33,506 nucleotides of DNA from Xanthobacteraceae bacterium (GCA_019745775.1 JAIESR010000048.1:1-33506), one strand, 5' to 3'. Counted from the stretch's first letter, positions 1 through 10,052 are shown. Made by a program: numbers and translations. The notes: generated from the sequence alone by a model not told the origin.

Positions 1-62
1 GAAGTCGGATGTTTCCGACTTCGACCACTCCTTTGATGCCGAACTCGGGTAAACCCGAGTTC
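1..62. promoter_or_regulatory. Two tandem hairpins upstream of livH
   Basis: Two perfect inverted repeats lie 18 bases apart. At 1-22 a 9-bp stem (GAAGTCGGA/TCCGACTTC) closes a 4-base loop. At 41-62 a 9-bp stem (GAACTCGGG/CCCGAGTTC) closes the loop TAAA. The stems differ in sequence but have the same design. They precede livH by 80-140 bases. In liv operons the binding-protein gene often lies upstream, so these may be an attenuator or RNA-stabilising structure between genes, or a dispersed palindromic repeat. Neither role can be shown from this window. Confidence 0.6.
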
Positions 63-142
63 GGACGGGGGGAGGGAGCCGACCGAGCCTGCCGCGCTAT
101 CGTAGCTAATCCTCGAAAAGCCGAACGGGCTGGGGGCCGCTG

Positions 143-1018
143 GTGATCTTTGGCATCGACGTAGCGAGCATGGTGCTCGGCGGCCTCGCCGCCGGGATGG
201 TGCTGTTCATCGTGTCGGTCGGGCTCTCCGTCACCATGGGCCTGATGGGTTTCGTCAACCTCGCCCACGGCGGCTTCGCCATGCTCGGCGGCTACGTGAT
301 CGTGCTGACGATGCGCAACTGGGGCATCGGCTTTATCCCGGCGCTGGCGCTCGGCTTCATCATCATCGCCGGTATCAGCATCGCGTTTGAACGCCTGCTC
401 TATTCAAGGCTCTACCGCGCCGCCGAGCTCGACCAGGTGCTGTTCACCATCGGGCTGGTGTTCTTCATGATCGCGTCGGTGACGCTGATCGTGGGTCCCG
501 AGAACCAGCAGCTGATGCTGCCGTCCTGGCTGCAAGGACAGCTCGACATCGGCTTTATGCATTATCGCACCTACTCGATCTTCCTGATCGTCGTCGGCAC
601 GCTGATCGTGATCGGGCTCTGGCTCGGCTTCGAGCGCACGCGCATGGGCGCGCAGATCCGCGCCGCGGTCGACAACCGGCGCATGGCGGAATCGCTCGGC
701 ATCAACATCGACCGCCTGTTCATGCTCACCTTCGCGTTCGGCAGCGGCATGGCGGCGATCGGCGGCGGGCTCGGCGCCGAGTTCCTCGGCCTCAATCCGC
801 AATATCCGCTGATCTATCTCGTATACTTCCTGATCGTGGTGTCGGTCGGCGGCCTCGGCCGCGTCACCGGCGTGTTCTTCGCCTCGATCGTCATCGGCGT
901 GCTCGACTTCGCGCTGAAGAAGTACCTGCCGCAGGGCGGCACGCTGTTCATCTTCGCGCTGACGATCCTGCTGCTGTTGTGGCGGCCGCAGGGCCTGTTC
1001 GGAGGCAAGGCGTCATGA
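143..1018 (+). CDS. livH: Branched-chain amino acid ABC transporter permease LivH
   Basis: A 291-aa inner-membrane permease of the LivH family, which with LivM forms the transmembrane channel of a high-affinity ABC importer for branched-chain amino acids or related compounds. The sequence is hydrophobic throughout with about eight membrane segments. It carries the family signature GLSVTMGLMGFVNLAHGG near residues 27-44 and the EAA-like loop GxRIRAAVDNRRMAESLGIN near residues 168-188. The start is GTG at 143; no in-frame ATG lies before conserved sequence. Its TGA overlaps the next ATG (ATGA), so it is translationally coupled to livM. The binding protein is not in the window. Substrate specificity cannot be read from the permease; aromatic acids or amides are alternatives in this family. 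Confidence 0.95.
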   Translation: MIFGIDVASMVLGGLAAGMVLFIVSVGLSVTMGLMGFVNLAHGGFAMLGGYVIVLTMRNWGIGFIPALALGFIIIAGISIAFERLLYSRLYRAAELDQVLFTIGLVFFMIASVTLIVGPENQQLMLPSWLQGQLDIGFMHYRTYSIFLIVVGTLIVIGLWLGFERTRMGAQIRAAVDNRRMAESLGINIDRLFMLTFAFGSGMAAIGGGLGAEFLGLNPQYPLIYLVYFLIVVSVGGLGRVTGVFFASIVIGVLDFALKKYLPQGGTLFIFALTILLLLWRPQGLFGGKAS

Positions 1019-2043
1019 CCATGCCGGCGCAGCAGGTGACACCGGGACTGAGCGGCCACCCGGCGGCGCTCGCGCTCATCAACCGCCATCGCGTGCGGGC
1101 GTGGGAGCCGCTGCCCTGGATCATCGCGATCGCGTTCTACTTCGCGTTCCCGAACCATCTCGGCTTCGGCACCGACCTCTTGGTGACGATCCTGTTCGCG
1201 CTCTCGCTCGATCTCGCGCTCGGTTATGCCGGCATCGTCACGCTCGGCCATGCGGCCTTCTTCGGCGCCGGCGCCTACACGGTCGGGATGCTGGCGCATC
1301 ACGGCATCTGGACCGAGCCGATTTCGGGCCTGTTCCTGGCCGCCGGCGTCGCCGCGCTGATCGGCTTTGCCTCCGGCCTGATCCTGCTGCGCACCACCGG
1401 CCTGACGCTGCTGATGCTGACGCTCTGCACCATGGCGCTGCTCGAAGAAGCCGCCAACATGGGCGAGAAATATACCGGCGGCTTCGACGGATTGCCGAAC
1501 CTGCCGATCCCGCCGCTGTTCGGCCTGTTCGAATTCAATCCGCTCTATCCGCGCGTGCAATATGTCTACGTGCTCTGCGTGCTGTTCGTCTGCTTCGTGT
1601 TCGTCCGCACCCTGGTCTATTCGCCGTTCGGGCAGAGCCTCACCGGCATCCGCGAGAACGTCCTACGCATGCGCGCGGTCGGCGCGCCGGTGAACTGGCG
1701 GCTGGTCACCTGCTACACCATCTCGGCCGCGATCGCCGGCATCGCCGGCGGATTGTGGGCGCAGGCCAACGCCTACGTGAATCTCTCGACGCTCGGCCTC
1801 GACCGCGCCGCCACCGTGCTGATCATCCTGGTGCTCGGCGGCTACGGCCGGCTCTACGGCGCATTCATCGGCGCGGTCGTCTACATGGCGCTCTCGCATT
1901 TCCTGGCCAAGGTCTATCCGACCGCCTGGCAGCTCGGCCTCGGCCTGCTGCTGATGCTGATCGCGCTGTTCGCGCGCAACGGCGTGCTCGGGCTGTGGGA
2001 CCAGCTGACGAGCCGCTTCATCGGCAAGCGCGGGCCGACATGA
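1015..2043 (+). CDS. livM: Branched-chain amino acid ABC transporter permease LivM
   Basis: A 342-aa second permease of the liv importer. The ATG at 1015 overlaps the livH stop and gives MTMPAQQ; this is preferred to a longer reading that starts upstream inside livH. The protein has a short hydrophilic N-terminus and then about nine hydrophobic segments. The family motif LSLDLALGYAGIVTLGHAAF lies near residues 63-82, and the cytoplasmic coupling loop with GIRENVLRMRAVGAPVNWR near residues 212-230. Length and layout are normal for LivM. It pairs with LivH as a heterodimer energised by the two downstream ATPases, and its stop overlaps the livG start. Confidence 0.95.
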   Translation: MTMPAQQVTPGLSGHPAALALINRHRVRAWEPLPWIIAIAFYFAFPNHLGFGTDLLVTILFALSLDLALGYAGIVTLGHAAFFGAGAYTVGMLAHHGIWTEPISGLFLAAGVAALIGFASGLILLRTTGLTLLMLTLCTMALLEEAANMGEKYTGGFDGLPNLPIPPLFGLFEFNPLYPRVQYVYVLCVLFVCFVFVRTLVYSPFGQSLTGIRENVLRMRAVGAPVNWRLVTCYTISAAIAGIAGGLWAQANAYVNLSTLGLDRAATVLIILVLGGYGRLYGAFIGAVVYMALSHFLAKVYPTAWQLGLGLLLMLIALFARNGVLGLWDQLTSRFIGKRGPT

Positions 2044-2795
2044 GCGACGTCCTCCTCGAAACCCGCTCGCTCAGCAAGAGCTTCGGCGCGCTCGCGGCGT
2101 CGCGCGACATCAATTTCAAGCTGGAAGCCGGCGCGCGCCATGCGCTGATCGGGCCAAACGGCGCCGGCAAGACGACCTTCATCAACCTCCTCACCGGCGT
2201 GTTCCTGCCGACGCAGGGCCAGGTGCTGCTCAAGGGCCGCGACATCACCACGATGGAGCAGTCGGCGCGGGTCAAGCTCGGCATCGCGCGCACCTTCCAG
2301 ATCAACCGGCTGTTCCGCGGGCTGTCGGTGCTCGAGAACGTCTACATCGCGGTGGCCGAGCGGCTCGGCGCCGGCAACCAGATGATGAAGCCCGCCGGCA
2401 TGCGCAAGGACATCGTGGACGAGGCGATGCGGCTTCTCGACATGCTCAAGCTGTCGAACGATGCCGGCCACCGTGTCTCGGAGCTGCCCTATGGGCGGCA
2501 GCGGCTGGTCGAGCTCGCGATCGCGCTCGGACTGAAACCCGACGTGCTGCTGCTCGACGAGCCCGCGGCCGGCGTGCCGAGCGCCGAAAGCCACATCATC
2601 CTCGACGCCGTGGCCGCGCTGCCGAAGCATATCGGCGTCCTGATCATCGACCACGACATGGACCTGGTTTTCCGGTTTGCGCAGCGGATCACGGTCCTCG
2701 TCGGCGGCGCGGTGTTCGCCGAAGGCACGCCGAAGGAGATCGGCGCCGACCAGCGCGTGCGCGACGTCTATCTCGGACAGGCGCATCATGGCTGA
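2040..2795 (+). CDS. livG: Branched-chain amino acid ABC transporter ATPase LivG
   Basis: A 251-aa cytoplasmic ATPase of the liv importer. The start is ATG 2040 in an ATGA overlap with livM; the frame is open much further upstream only because of high GC. The Walker A motif GPNGAGKTT is at residues 38-46 and Walker B LLLDEPAAG near 171-179, with the switch His in IIDHDMDLV. The ABC signature is degenerate (YGRQRLVE), as is usual in LivG, and the insertion after the Q-loop ARTFQINRLF is also typical of LivG. It forms a heterodimer with LivF. Its last bases overlap the livF start by 8 nt. Confidence 0.95.
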   Translation: MSDVLLETRSLSKSFGALAASRDINFKLEAGARHALIGPNGAGKTTFINLLTGVFLPTQGQVLLKGRDITTMEQSARVKLGIARTFQINRLFRGLSVLENVYIAVAERLGAGNQMMKPAGMRKDIVDEAMRLLDMLKLSNDAGHRVSELPYGRQRLVELAIALGLKPDVLLLDEPAAGVPSAESHIILDAVAALPKHIGVLIIDHDMDLVFRFAQRITVLVGGAVFAEGTPKEIGADQRVRDVYLGQAHHG

Positions 2796-3504
2796 GGCTC
2801 TCGCCTTCCGCGGTGTCTCGGCCGGCTACGGCGAAACCGTCGTGCTCGAAGACATCAATCTGACGCTCGCCGGCGGCGAGAACGTCAGCATCATCGGCCG
2901 TAACGGCGTCGGCAAGACCACGCTGCTCGCGACCGCCATGGGTCACACCCGGCTGCACAAGGGCGAGGTGCTGCTCGGCGGGATGAACATCAACCGCATG
3001 CCGATCTATGCGCGCGCGTTGGCCGGCCTCGGCTATGTGCCGCAGGAGCGCGAGATATTTCCGTCGCTGTCGGTGCGCGAGAACCTCGAGATCGGCGCAC
3101 GCCCGGGCTACTGGAACGAGGCGCGGATCTTCGAGCTTTTCCCGCGCCTCTCGGAGCGGCTCACCAACATGGGCAACCAGCTCTCAGGCGGCGAGCAGCA
3201 GATGCTCTCGATCGCGCGCGCGCTGCTCACCAACCCGGACGTGCTCTTGATGGACGAGCCCACCGAGGGCCTCGCACCGGTGCTGGTCGAGACGCTCACC
3301 GCCGTGCTGCTGAAGCTTCGCGATTCCGGGCTTTCGATCGTGCTGGTCGAGCAGAACAGCCGCGTCGCGCTCGGTTTCTCCGAGCGCGCCGTCATCATGG
3401 ACAAGGGCCGGATCGTCTATGACGGGCCGTCGGCGGCACTGCGAGACGACCCGGAGCAGCTCGCCAAACTCGTCGGCATCGTCGAGGCGGCCGCGCCCCA
3501 TTGA
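2788..3504 (+). CDS. livF: Branched-chain amino acid ABC transporter ATPase LivF
   Basis: A 238-aa ATPase and the last gene of the liv operon. ATG 2788 lies within the end of livG. It carries Walker A GRNGVGKTT near residues 37-45, Q-loop GYVPQEREIFPSLSVREN, a canonical signature LSGGEQQM, Walker B LLMDEPTEGLAP and the switch sequence LVEQNSRVALG; the EQN form replacing His is typical of LivF. Length matches the family. No convincing intrinsic terminator follows; the next gene is 291 bases away and functionally unrelated. Confidence 0.95.
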   Translation: MAEALAFRGVSAGYGETVVLEDINLTLAGGENVSIIGRNGVGKTTLLATAMGHTRLHKGEVLLGGMNINRMPIYARALAGLGYVPQEREIFPSLSVRENLEIGARPGYWNEARIFELFPRLSERLTNMGNQLSGGEQQMLSIARALLTNPDVLLMDEPTEGLAPVLVETLTAVLLKLRDSGLSIVLVEQNSRVALGFSERAVIMDKGRIVYDGPSAALRDDPEQLAKLVGIVEAAAPH

Positions 3505-3795
3505 GGTGGAGGGCACCGCCATCGATGACGATCCATCGCCGCGGGGGAAGCGGTGCGCGTGGTCCGGGCGCCGCCTGGCCCGCCAACGAACGGAACCGGA
3601 AACGGTTGCAGTTATCGACCATATTCGCGGTGGCAATCCCGATAACGGAAAGAAATACACTCAATAACGGTCGTGCAAACCGTTATGTCGATGCAGCGGG
3701 AGCCGCGTTCGCTTACCTCCATCTTTATCGGACGCATCAACGGGTCCCCGCTTGATTCCTACTGACGGCCTATTCATCGTGCTATCAGTGATTTC

Positions 3796-5016
3796 ATGAC
3801 CCCGTCATCCACAGACGAAGAGCCGATCGTCGAACCGTCACCCGGGAATGACGGGGCGGACGACGTCGCCGGGCGCGCCCTTCGCCTGCGCATTCGACAG
3901 CAGGAGTTGCTCGCCGAACTGGGCGTGCTGGCGCTACAGGGAACAAGCTTCATCGACATGCTTGGCCACACCGCTCGGATGACCGCCGAAGGGCTGGGCG
4001 CGGAATTCTGCAAAGTGATGGAATACCTTCCGGCCGAGGATCGTTTTCTGGTGCGGGCGGGCGTCGGCTGGAATGACGGCGTTGTCGGCTCGGCGACGGT
4101 GGGTGCCGATCTGGCCTCGCCCGCAGGCTATGCGCTACGGACCGGCAAGCCCGTTATTTCAAACCACCTGGAAAACGAACAGCGTTTCAGGACGCCGGAG
4201 CTGCTGGTCGAGCACGGCATCCGCCGTGCCATGAACGTCATATTGCAGGGCGACGGTTCGCCCTACGGCGTACTCGAAGTGGACAGCCGCGCCGAAGGCG
4301 AATTCAGCGAGCATGACGTGGCCTTCCTGCAAGGCGCCGCCAACATTCTTGGAATGGCGATCGAGCAATTGAAGTATCAACGCGAGCTGCAGGCGGCGCT
4401 CGACCGTCACCAGGTGCTGCTCAAAGAAGTCAATCACCGCGTCAAGAACAGCCTGCAATTGGTCTCCGGCATGCTTCAACTGCAAGCCAATGCAGTCGCC
4501 GACCCCGGTCTCAGCGAACGGCTCAACGAAGCGTCGACCCGCATCCTGGCCGTCGGCCGCGCCTATGACCGCCTCGCCTACGAGGCCGACTATGAGAATA
4601 TCGATCTCGCCGCCTATCTTCGGGACGTCATCGAGGATCTGGAAAGCGTCGTCGCTCCCTGCACGATCAACCTCGAAGCGCCCGAGCTGATCCACTTTGC
4701 TGCCGACCGCGCGATCCTTGTGGCACTCGTCATCAACGAACTCATCTCGAATGCCGGCAAGTATGCGTATCCCGAATCCCATGGGCCTGTCTGGGTGCGG
4801 TTGCTCCGGACAGAACGCAACAAGGTTTTGGTCTCGGTTCGCGACGAGGGCGTTGGCTTGCCCGCCGACTTCAGCCCGACCGCGGGCAAGCGGCTGGGGA
4901 CGCGGCTGATCAACGCCCTGGCGACTCAGCTGGACGCCGAATTGACCCGCCCACCATCCTCCAAGGGCACGCACTTCGCGCTGCTGGTTCCCATTCAGCC
5001 GCCCGTGTCTCCCTGA
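3796..5016 (+). CDS. GAF-domain sensor histidine kinase, HisKA_2 type
   Basis: A 406-aa soluble sensor kinase. A short N-terminal stretch is followed by a GAF domain (about residues 40-190) for small-molecule or light sensing. The phosphoacceptor box LLKEVNHRVKNSLQLV has His near residue 214; the HRVKN form is the mark of HisKA_2/HWE-related kinases common in Alphaproteobacteria. A HATPase domain follows, with N-box VINELISNAGKYAY and G-box VRDEGVGLP. There are no membrane segments, so it senses a cytoplasmic signal. The start is ATG 3796. No response regulator is adjacent, so it is an orphan kinase. Kinases of this group often feed the PhyR/EcfG general stress response; here that is only a possibility. 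Confidence 0.9.
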   Translation: MTPSSTDEEPIVEPSPGNDGADDVAGRALRLRIRQQELLAELGVLALQGTSFIDMLGHTARMTAEGLGAEFCKVMEYLPAEDRFLVRAGVGWNDGVVGSATVGADLASPAGYALRTGKPVISNHLENEQRFRTPELLVEHGIRRAMNVILQGDGSPYGVLEVDSRAEGEFSEHDVAFLQGAANILGMAIEQLKYQRELQAALDRHQVLLKEVNHRVKNSLQLVSGMLQLQANAVADPGLSERLNEASTRILAVGRAYDRLAYEADYENIDLAAYLRDVIEDLESVVAPCTINLEAPELIHFAADRAILVALVINELISNAGKYAYPESHGPVWVRLLRTERNKVLVSVRDEGVGLPADFSPTAGKRLGTRLINALATQLDAELTRPPSSKGTHFALLVPIQPPVSP

Positions 5017-5144
5017 CCGACCGAGGGCCCGCCTCGCGGGAGCGAACGATCGGTGCGTTTGTCGGCATCCGATTCACGGGGTCGAAACCTATATGCAGTA
5101 ACATCGACGACAATTCGTCGATATCTCAAGAAAGTTTCGCTGAC

Positions 5145-5902
<758 letters not shown>

Positions 5903-5906
<4 letters not shown>

Positions 5907-7429
5907 GCCAGCCGGGATCGCTTGCCTGGTTTGCCCGTCACGAATCCCGCCTGGCGTGGCGCGACTGGCTGTCGATGATGACGGCGGGGCGGCGGCGGCG
6001 CCTGAGCACCGTGGTCATCGTACTCGCGGCCTTTCTCGCGTTCCTGCATCTCGTCGCCTATCCGATCGTCAAGGATTATGCGCATGTCGCGCGCGCCCCA
6101 GACAAGACTGCGCTGGTCGTGATCACCGGCATGCTGGCGCTGTCGTGGTCGCTGATGGCGTCACAGGCGATGGAGTCGGTCACCCGGGTGTTTTATTCGC
6201 GTGCCGATCTTGACCTGATCCTCTCGTCGCCGGCGGCTGCGCCGACATTGTTCGCGGTGCGCATCGCCACCATGACGCTGGCGACGGCGCTGATGTCGCT
6301 CCTGCTGGCGTCGCCCTTCATCAACGTGCTGGCCGTGCTCGGCGGGGCGCGCTGGCTCGCCGCCTATGCGGTGGTGGTCGCAATCAGCTTCAACGCCATG
6401 GCTTTCGCAGTCGCGGTCACTATCGCGCTGTTCATGGTGCTGGGCCCGAAGCGCACGCGGCTGGTGGCGCAGGTGATGGCCGCCGTCATCGGCGCGGCCT
6501 GCGTGATCGGCCTGCAGCTCGCCGCGATCCAGTCGCTCGGCAGCCTGTCTCGCACCGAGATCCTGTCGTCTTCCGCGCTTGTCGCTTGGGCGCCGGCAAG
6601 CGACAGCCTGCTCTACTGGCCGGCGCGCGCGACCACCGGCGACCTCACCGCGCTCGCGGGCGTGCTCGGCGCCGGCGTGCTCTTGCTGGGCGCGGCGATT
6701 GCGCTGTTCGCGCCGCGCTTCGGCGATTGCGCGCTCGCCGCCGGCGGCGTCGCACAGGCCGCAAAGCGGCGGCTGTCGACGTCAAACGGCTTCCGGCAAG
6801 CGACTCCGCGGCACGCCTTGCGGCTGAAAGAATGGCTGTTGCTCAAGCGCGATCCGTGGCTGATGTCGCAGAGCCTGATGCAGATCCTCTACCTCGTCCC
6901 ACCCGCGTACCTGCTCTGGCGCGGCTGGGGCGAAGGCGCCGGCGCCGTCGTCGTGCTGGTGCCGGTGCTGGTGATGGCAGCAGGACAGCTTGCCGGCGGG
7001 CTCGCCTGGCTCGCGATCTCGGGCGAGGACGCACCCGAACTGGTCGCCACCGCCCCTGTCACCGCCGCGGAGGTCCTGCGTGCCAAGGTCGAAGCCGTCA
7101 TGGGCGCGATCGCGCTCGTGTTCCTGCCGTTTGTCGCGGCGATCCTCCTGATGTCGCTCTGGCACGCCGCGGTCACCGTCGCGGGGATTGTCGCTGCCTC
7201 GGCGGCGGCGATTGCGATCCAGCACTTCTTCCGGAGCCAGGCCAGGCGCAGCCAGTTCCGGCGCCGTCAGACATCGTCGCGCGCGGCGACTTTTACCGAG
7301 GCGTTCTCCTCGATCGCCTGGGCCGGCACCGCGGCGCTCGCCGCCGCCGGCACCTGGCTCGCGGTGATCGGCGGACTGTTTGCGCTCGCGGTCCTGCTGG
7401 TGGCGCGGCTGATCAGCCCTAAACCTTAA
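5903..7429 (+). CDS. ABC exporter membrane subunit
   Basis: A 508-aa membrane protein, the partner of the preceding ATPase. About ten hydrophobic segments are arranged in two halves separated by a hydrophilic region near residues 285-320. The N-terminus FARHESRLAWRDWLSMM and the overall design resemble large ABC-2 type permeases that carry both membrane halves in one chain. The ATGA overlap with the ATPase argues for stoichiometric co-translation. Its 3' end overlaps the convergent flavoprotein gene by 11 bases. The substrate cannot be inferred. It could export a small molecule or act on the envelope. Confidence 0.8.
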
Positions 7430-8648
7430 GGGCGTCGGCGAACACCCGGCCGTAGCCGGTCGGGCCCTTGTCCTCGCCGTAGAGCCACTCCATCGCCTCG
7501 AACGATTGCTCGGCGGTGCGCGCCGACAGCATCATGTTGCGCAGTTCGCGCGCGACGCCGCCGGCGTGATAGAACTCGCCATAGACGCGCGCCATGATCT
7601 GCACCCGCCCGGTGCGCAGATAGCGCGCGGCCTGGTAGTCCTGGAAGGCGGCGGCGTAGTCAACCTGGGCGCTTTCGACACGGTTGGCGAGACAGACCGC
7701 ATCCTCGATCGCCATGCAGGCGCCCTGCGCGAGATACTGCAGCATCGGATGGGCGGCATCGCCGATCAGCGTCATGCGGCCCTTGCTCCAATTCTTCACC
7801 GGTGGGCGGTCGCACAGCACCCACATCCGCCAGCTCTCGATCTTGCCGAGCAGCGTGCGCACCGGCTCGCAGGTCTTGGCGAAGCGTTCGTGCAGTTCCG
7901 CGGGATCACCGAAACTGTCCCAGCCTTCTTCGTAGCGGTTGGAGTGGAACACCGCGACGAGGTTGTAGAGCTCGCCGCCGCGCAGCGGATAGATCACGAG
8001 ATGCACCTTCTCGCCCGCCCAGAAGGTCATCGCCCAGCGCCGCAGATTCTCAGGCACTTCTTTCGTCGGCAGGACCGCACGATAGGTAATGTGGCCGGCG
8101 ACCTGCGGCTTGCCGTCGCCGACAATGAGCTGCCGGATCGTCGACCACAGACCGTCGGCCCCGATCAGCGCCGCGCCCTCATAGCTATGGCCTCCTTCGC
8201 TGCGCGCGGTCACGCCTTTGCTGTGCTGCTCTGCCGCGACGATCTTTTGCGACGTGTGCAGCTCGACCAGATCGTTCTTGCGGCATGCTTCGAGCAGGAT
8301 CGAGAGCAGGTCGGGACGGTAGATCAGCGCATAGGGATGCGTGAACTTGGCGCGAAACCGCTGGTCGAGCGGGACGCGCGTCACCTCCTCGCCGGTGATG
8401 GCGTCGAGCATGATCAGGTTTTCAGGAAACACCGCAAGCGCGCTCACCTTCTCGGTCAGGCCAAGCACGTCGAACATACGGAACACGTTGGGGCCGAGCT
8501 GGATGCCGGCGCCGACTTCCTTGAACTCCGCCGCCTGTTCGATCACCCGCGTGCGCACGCCCTTCTGCGCGAGCGCGAGCGCCGCGGCCAAACCGCCGAT
8601 ACCGCCGCCGACGATCAGCACCGGCGGCTGCCCTGCCCGATTCAGCAT
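7419..8648 (-). CDS. FAD-dependent monooxygenase, 3-hydroxybenzoate 6-hydroxylase-like
   Basis: A 409-aa flavoprotein hydroxylase of the PHBH fold. The Rossmann motif VLIVGGGIGGLAAALALA near the N-terminus binds FAD, followed by the DG motif LIGADGLWSTIR and the second FAD motif RMTLIGDAAHPMLQYLAQGA. The whole resembles single-component 3-hydroxybenzoate 6-hydroxylases of the gentisate route and salicylate hydroxylases; substrate assignment is by resemblance only. ATG 8648 is chosen because GGGAG lies six bases upstream. An ATG at 8669 would add seven residues but has no clear ribosome site. There are no other ring-cleavage genes beside it. It converges on the exporter gene with 11 bases of overlap. 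Confidence 0.85.
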   Translation of the reverse strand: MLNRAGQPPVLIVGGGIGGLAAALALAQKGVRTRVIEQAAEFKEVGAGIQLGPNVFRMFDVLGLTEKVSALAVFPENLIMLDAITGEEVTRVPLDQRFRAKFTHPYALIYRPDLLSILLEACRKNDLVELHTSQKIVAAEQHSKGVTARSEGGHSYEGAALIGADGLWSTIRQLIVGDGKPQVAGHITYRAVLPTKEVPENLRRWAMTFWAGEKVHLVIYPLRGGELYNLVAVFHSNRYEEGWDSFGDPAELHERFAKTCEPVRTLLGKIESWRMWVLCDRPPVKNWSKGRMTLIGDAAHPMLQYLAQGACMAIEDAVCLANRVESAQVDYAAAFQDYQAARYLRTGRVQIMARVYGEFYHAGGVARELRNMMLSARTAEQSFEAMEWLYGEDKGPTGYGRVFADALKV

Positions 8649-8993
8649 CGGATCTCCCGTGTGGCTCATGGAAATGCCGGGTGAATGCCCGATTTCTCAA
8701 CCCCGGATTAAACCCAAGAAGAGAATCCGGGTCCAGTTCCAAGCACCTGACCTGAGCCAGAATCCCCTTTCGCTCGTTCTCATGACGATAGCAGCAATTA
8801 GGGCCGACGATGCTACTCCGCAGCATTCGATGCGCACGCCGAGCGGCTGACACGCACGCACGAGTCACAGCCTGCCTCGGTACTTTCGTCCTGCATCCGG
8901 CACGACCGACGGACGATCATCCGTGCGGATGATTTACCCCGCGCGGCTCCCAGCCCAAGTTGCTGCATCCGTTGCAGAACAAGAGAGGCAGCG
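8649..8993. other. Intergenic region between divergent genes, with one palindrome
   Basis: About 345 bases separate the divergent flavoprotein gene and the 44-aa gene, so both promoters should lie here. The only clear structure is a perfect palindrome at 8916-8933 (ATCATCC, loop GTGC, GGATGAT), about 60 bases before the small gene. It could be an operator or a hairpin. No open frame here looks coding. Confidence 0.5.
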
Positions 8994-9128
8994 ATGTACG
9001 AACTCCTCGGTGCGCTTGCATTCGCCGCGCTGGTTGCGGGTTATGTGCTGGCGGTCGTGTTCATCCGCCACCAGGATGAGGCCGGCGTCGGCCACCGGCG
9101 TTCGATCCGTCACGACAAGCGGATGTGA
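8994..9128 (+). CDS. Small single-span membrane protein, 44 aa
   Basis: A 44-aa reading frame starting ATG 8994 with a good ribosome site (AGAGAGGCAGCG before ATG). Residues 5-23 form one hydrophobic helix (LGALAFAALVAGYVLAVVF), followed by a basic, His-containing tail ending RHDKRM. Third codon positions are GC-rich like the neighbours. A hairpin followed by T residues lies just after its stop, so it looks like a complete small transcription unit. No function is recognised; small membrane proteins of this shape often modulate transporters or sensors. It is easily missed because it is short. Confidence 0.65.
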   Translation: MYELLGALAFAALVAGYVLAVVFIRHQDEAGVGHRRSIRHDKRM

Positions 9129-9150
9129 GCGACGGGTCGCTCACTCTTTT
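9127..9150. terminator. Putative intrinsic terminator between convergent genes
   Basis: An inverted repeat GAGCGA-CGGG-TCGCTC at 9127-9142 is followed on the plus strand by ACTCTTTT. It overlaps the stop of the 44-aa gene and sits between it and the end of the convergent regulator gene, so it probably ends the plus-strand transcript and may serve the other strand as well. Confidence 0.55.
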
Positions 9151-9863
9151 CGGCTAGTCGACGCGATCGACTCAAGCGCTCGCGGCGCCAGGATGACAAT
9201 CCCGCCGCGCTGAAGCTCGATCAGCTTCTGCTTTTCCCACGTGCGTAGCTGCTTGTTCGTGCTCTCGCGCGACACGCCGATCATTTCGCTGAGATGGCGC
9301 TGGGTTAGCGCGATCTTCTGCTTGCCCGACGCCGGCGCGGCGCCGTCGGCCGCCTGCAGCAGCACCTTGGCGAGCCGTCCCGGCAGATCGAGCAACATGA
9401 TGTCCTCGAGCTGCTCGGTGGTGTGGCGCAGCCGCCGGCAGAGCACCTCGATCAATTTCAATGCAAACTCGGCGCGCTCGCGAATCAGCGTGACGAGGTC
9501 GCGCCGCTCGATCACCATCAGCTCGCAATCCGTGAGAGCGATGGCGTCGGCCGTGCGGGGCAGGCCATCCAGCACCGCGATCTCGCCGAAGATCGCGCCT
9601 TCCGAAATCAGGTTGAAGACCGCGCCTTTGCCGTCCGCGGACGGCGTGCTGATCTTCACCGTGCCCGAGCAGATCGCGAACAACGCGCTGCCCGGCGCGC
9701 CGCGTTCGCAGATCATGGTGCCGCGCTTGAACGCGCGCGGGATGGCGTAGGAGCTCAACTGATTGAGCAGCTCCGGCCCGAGCGCGCCGAAAATCGGATG
9801 CCTGCTGAGAAAAGCGCGCTTGTCGAACGCGCGAGCGACGCCTTTTCGTTTCGGAGTGACCAT
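9141..9863 (-). CDS. Crp/Fnr family transcriptional regulator
   Basis: A 240-aa regulator. The N-terminal cyclic-nucleotide-binding-like domain (about residues 15-135) has the jelly-roll glycines (GTMICERGAPGSALFAI, EGAIFGEIAVLDGLPRTADA). A dimer helix follows, then a C-terminal winged helix with the recognition helix in LTQRHLSEMIGVSRESTNKQLRTWE, near residues 185-215. It lacks the four N-terminal Cys of an Fe-S FNR, so it is not an oxygen sensor of that type. ATG 9863 is preferred; a TTG at 9944 would add 27 poorly conserved-looking residues. The related dyads at 10532 and 27746 are of the kind this family binds, but no direct link can be shown. Confidence 0.9.
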   Translation of the reverse strand: MVTPKRKGVARAFDKRAFLSRHPIFGALGPELLNQLSSYAIPRAFKRGTMICERGAPGSALFAICSGTVKISTPSADGKGAVFNLISEGAIFGEIAVLDGLPRTADAIALTDCELMVIERRDLVTLIRERAEFALKLIEVLCRRLRHTTEQLEDIMLLDLPGRLAKVLLQAADGAAPASGKQKIALTQRHLSEMIGVSRESTNKQLRTWEKQKLIELQRGGIVILAPRALESIASTSRKE

Positions 9864-10025
9864 GGGCGCACGGATCGACCTAGCGTGGGCGCCCAGCGCG
9901 CGGATCGCCTCGTTCGAGCGGGCTATTCGGTGGGCGCCAACCAAGGATTATCACCAGCGCGGACGTCTGTCGCCGCGAATTGTTGGTTTACGGATCGGCG
10001 ACGCTCGCCCCTGGCAGCGGCAGCG

Positions 10026-10052
10026 GGCGCGCCTCCCTGCCGGAGGCGCGCC
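10026..10052. terminator. Strong hairpin downstream of LuxR-type gene
   Basis: A perfect 11-bp stem (GGCGCGCCTCC/GGAGGCGCGCC) with a 5-base loop lies 28 bases beyond the stop of the minus-strand LuxR-type gene. It is not followed by a T run on that strand, so it may be a Rho-assisted terminator or a 3' stabilising hairpin. Confidence 0.5.

Noticed and set aside
3505-3795. GGAAC-like sequence near 3593 considered as an EcfG promoter before the sensor kinase
   Set aside because: No CGTT-type -10 element at the proper spacing could be found.
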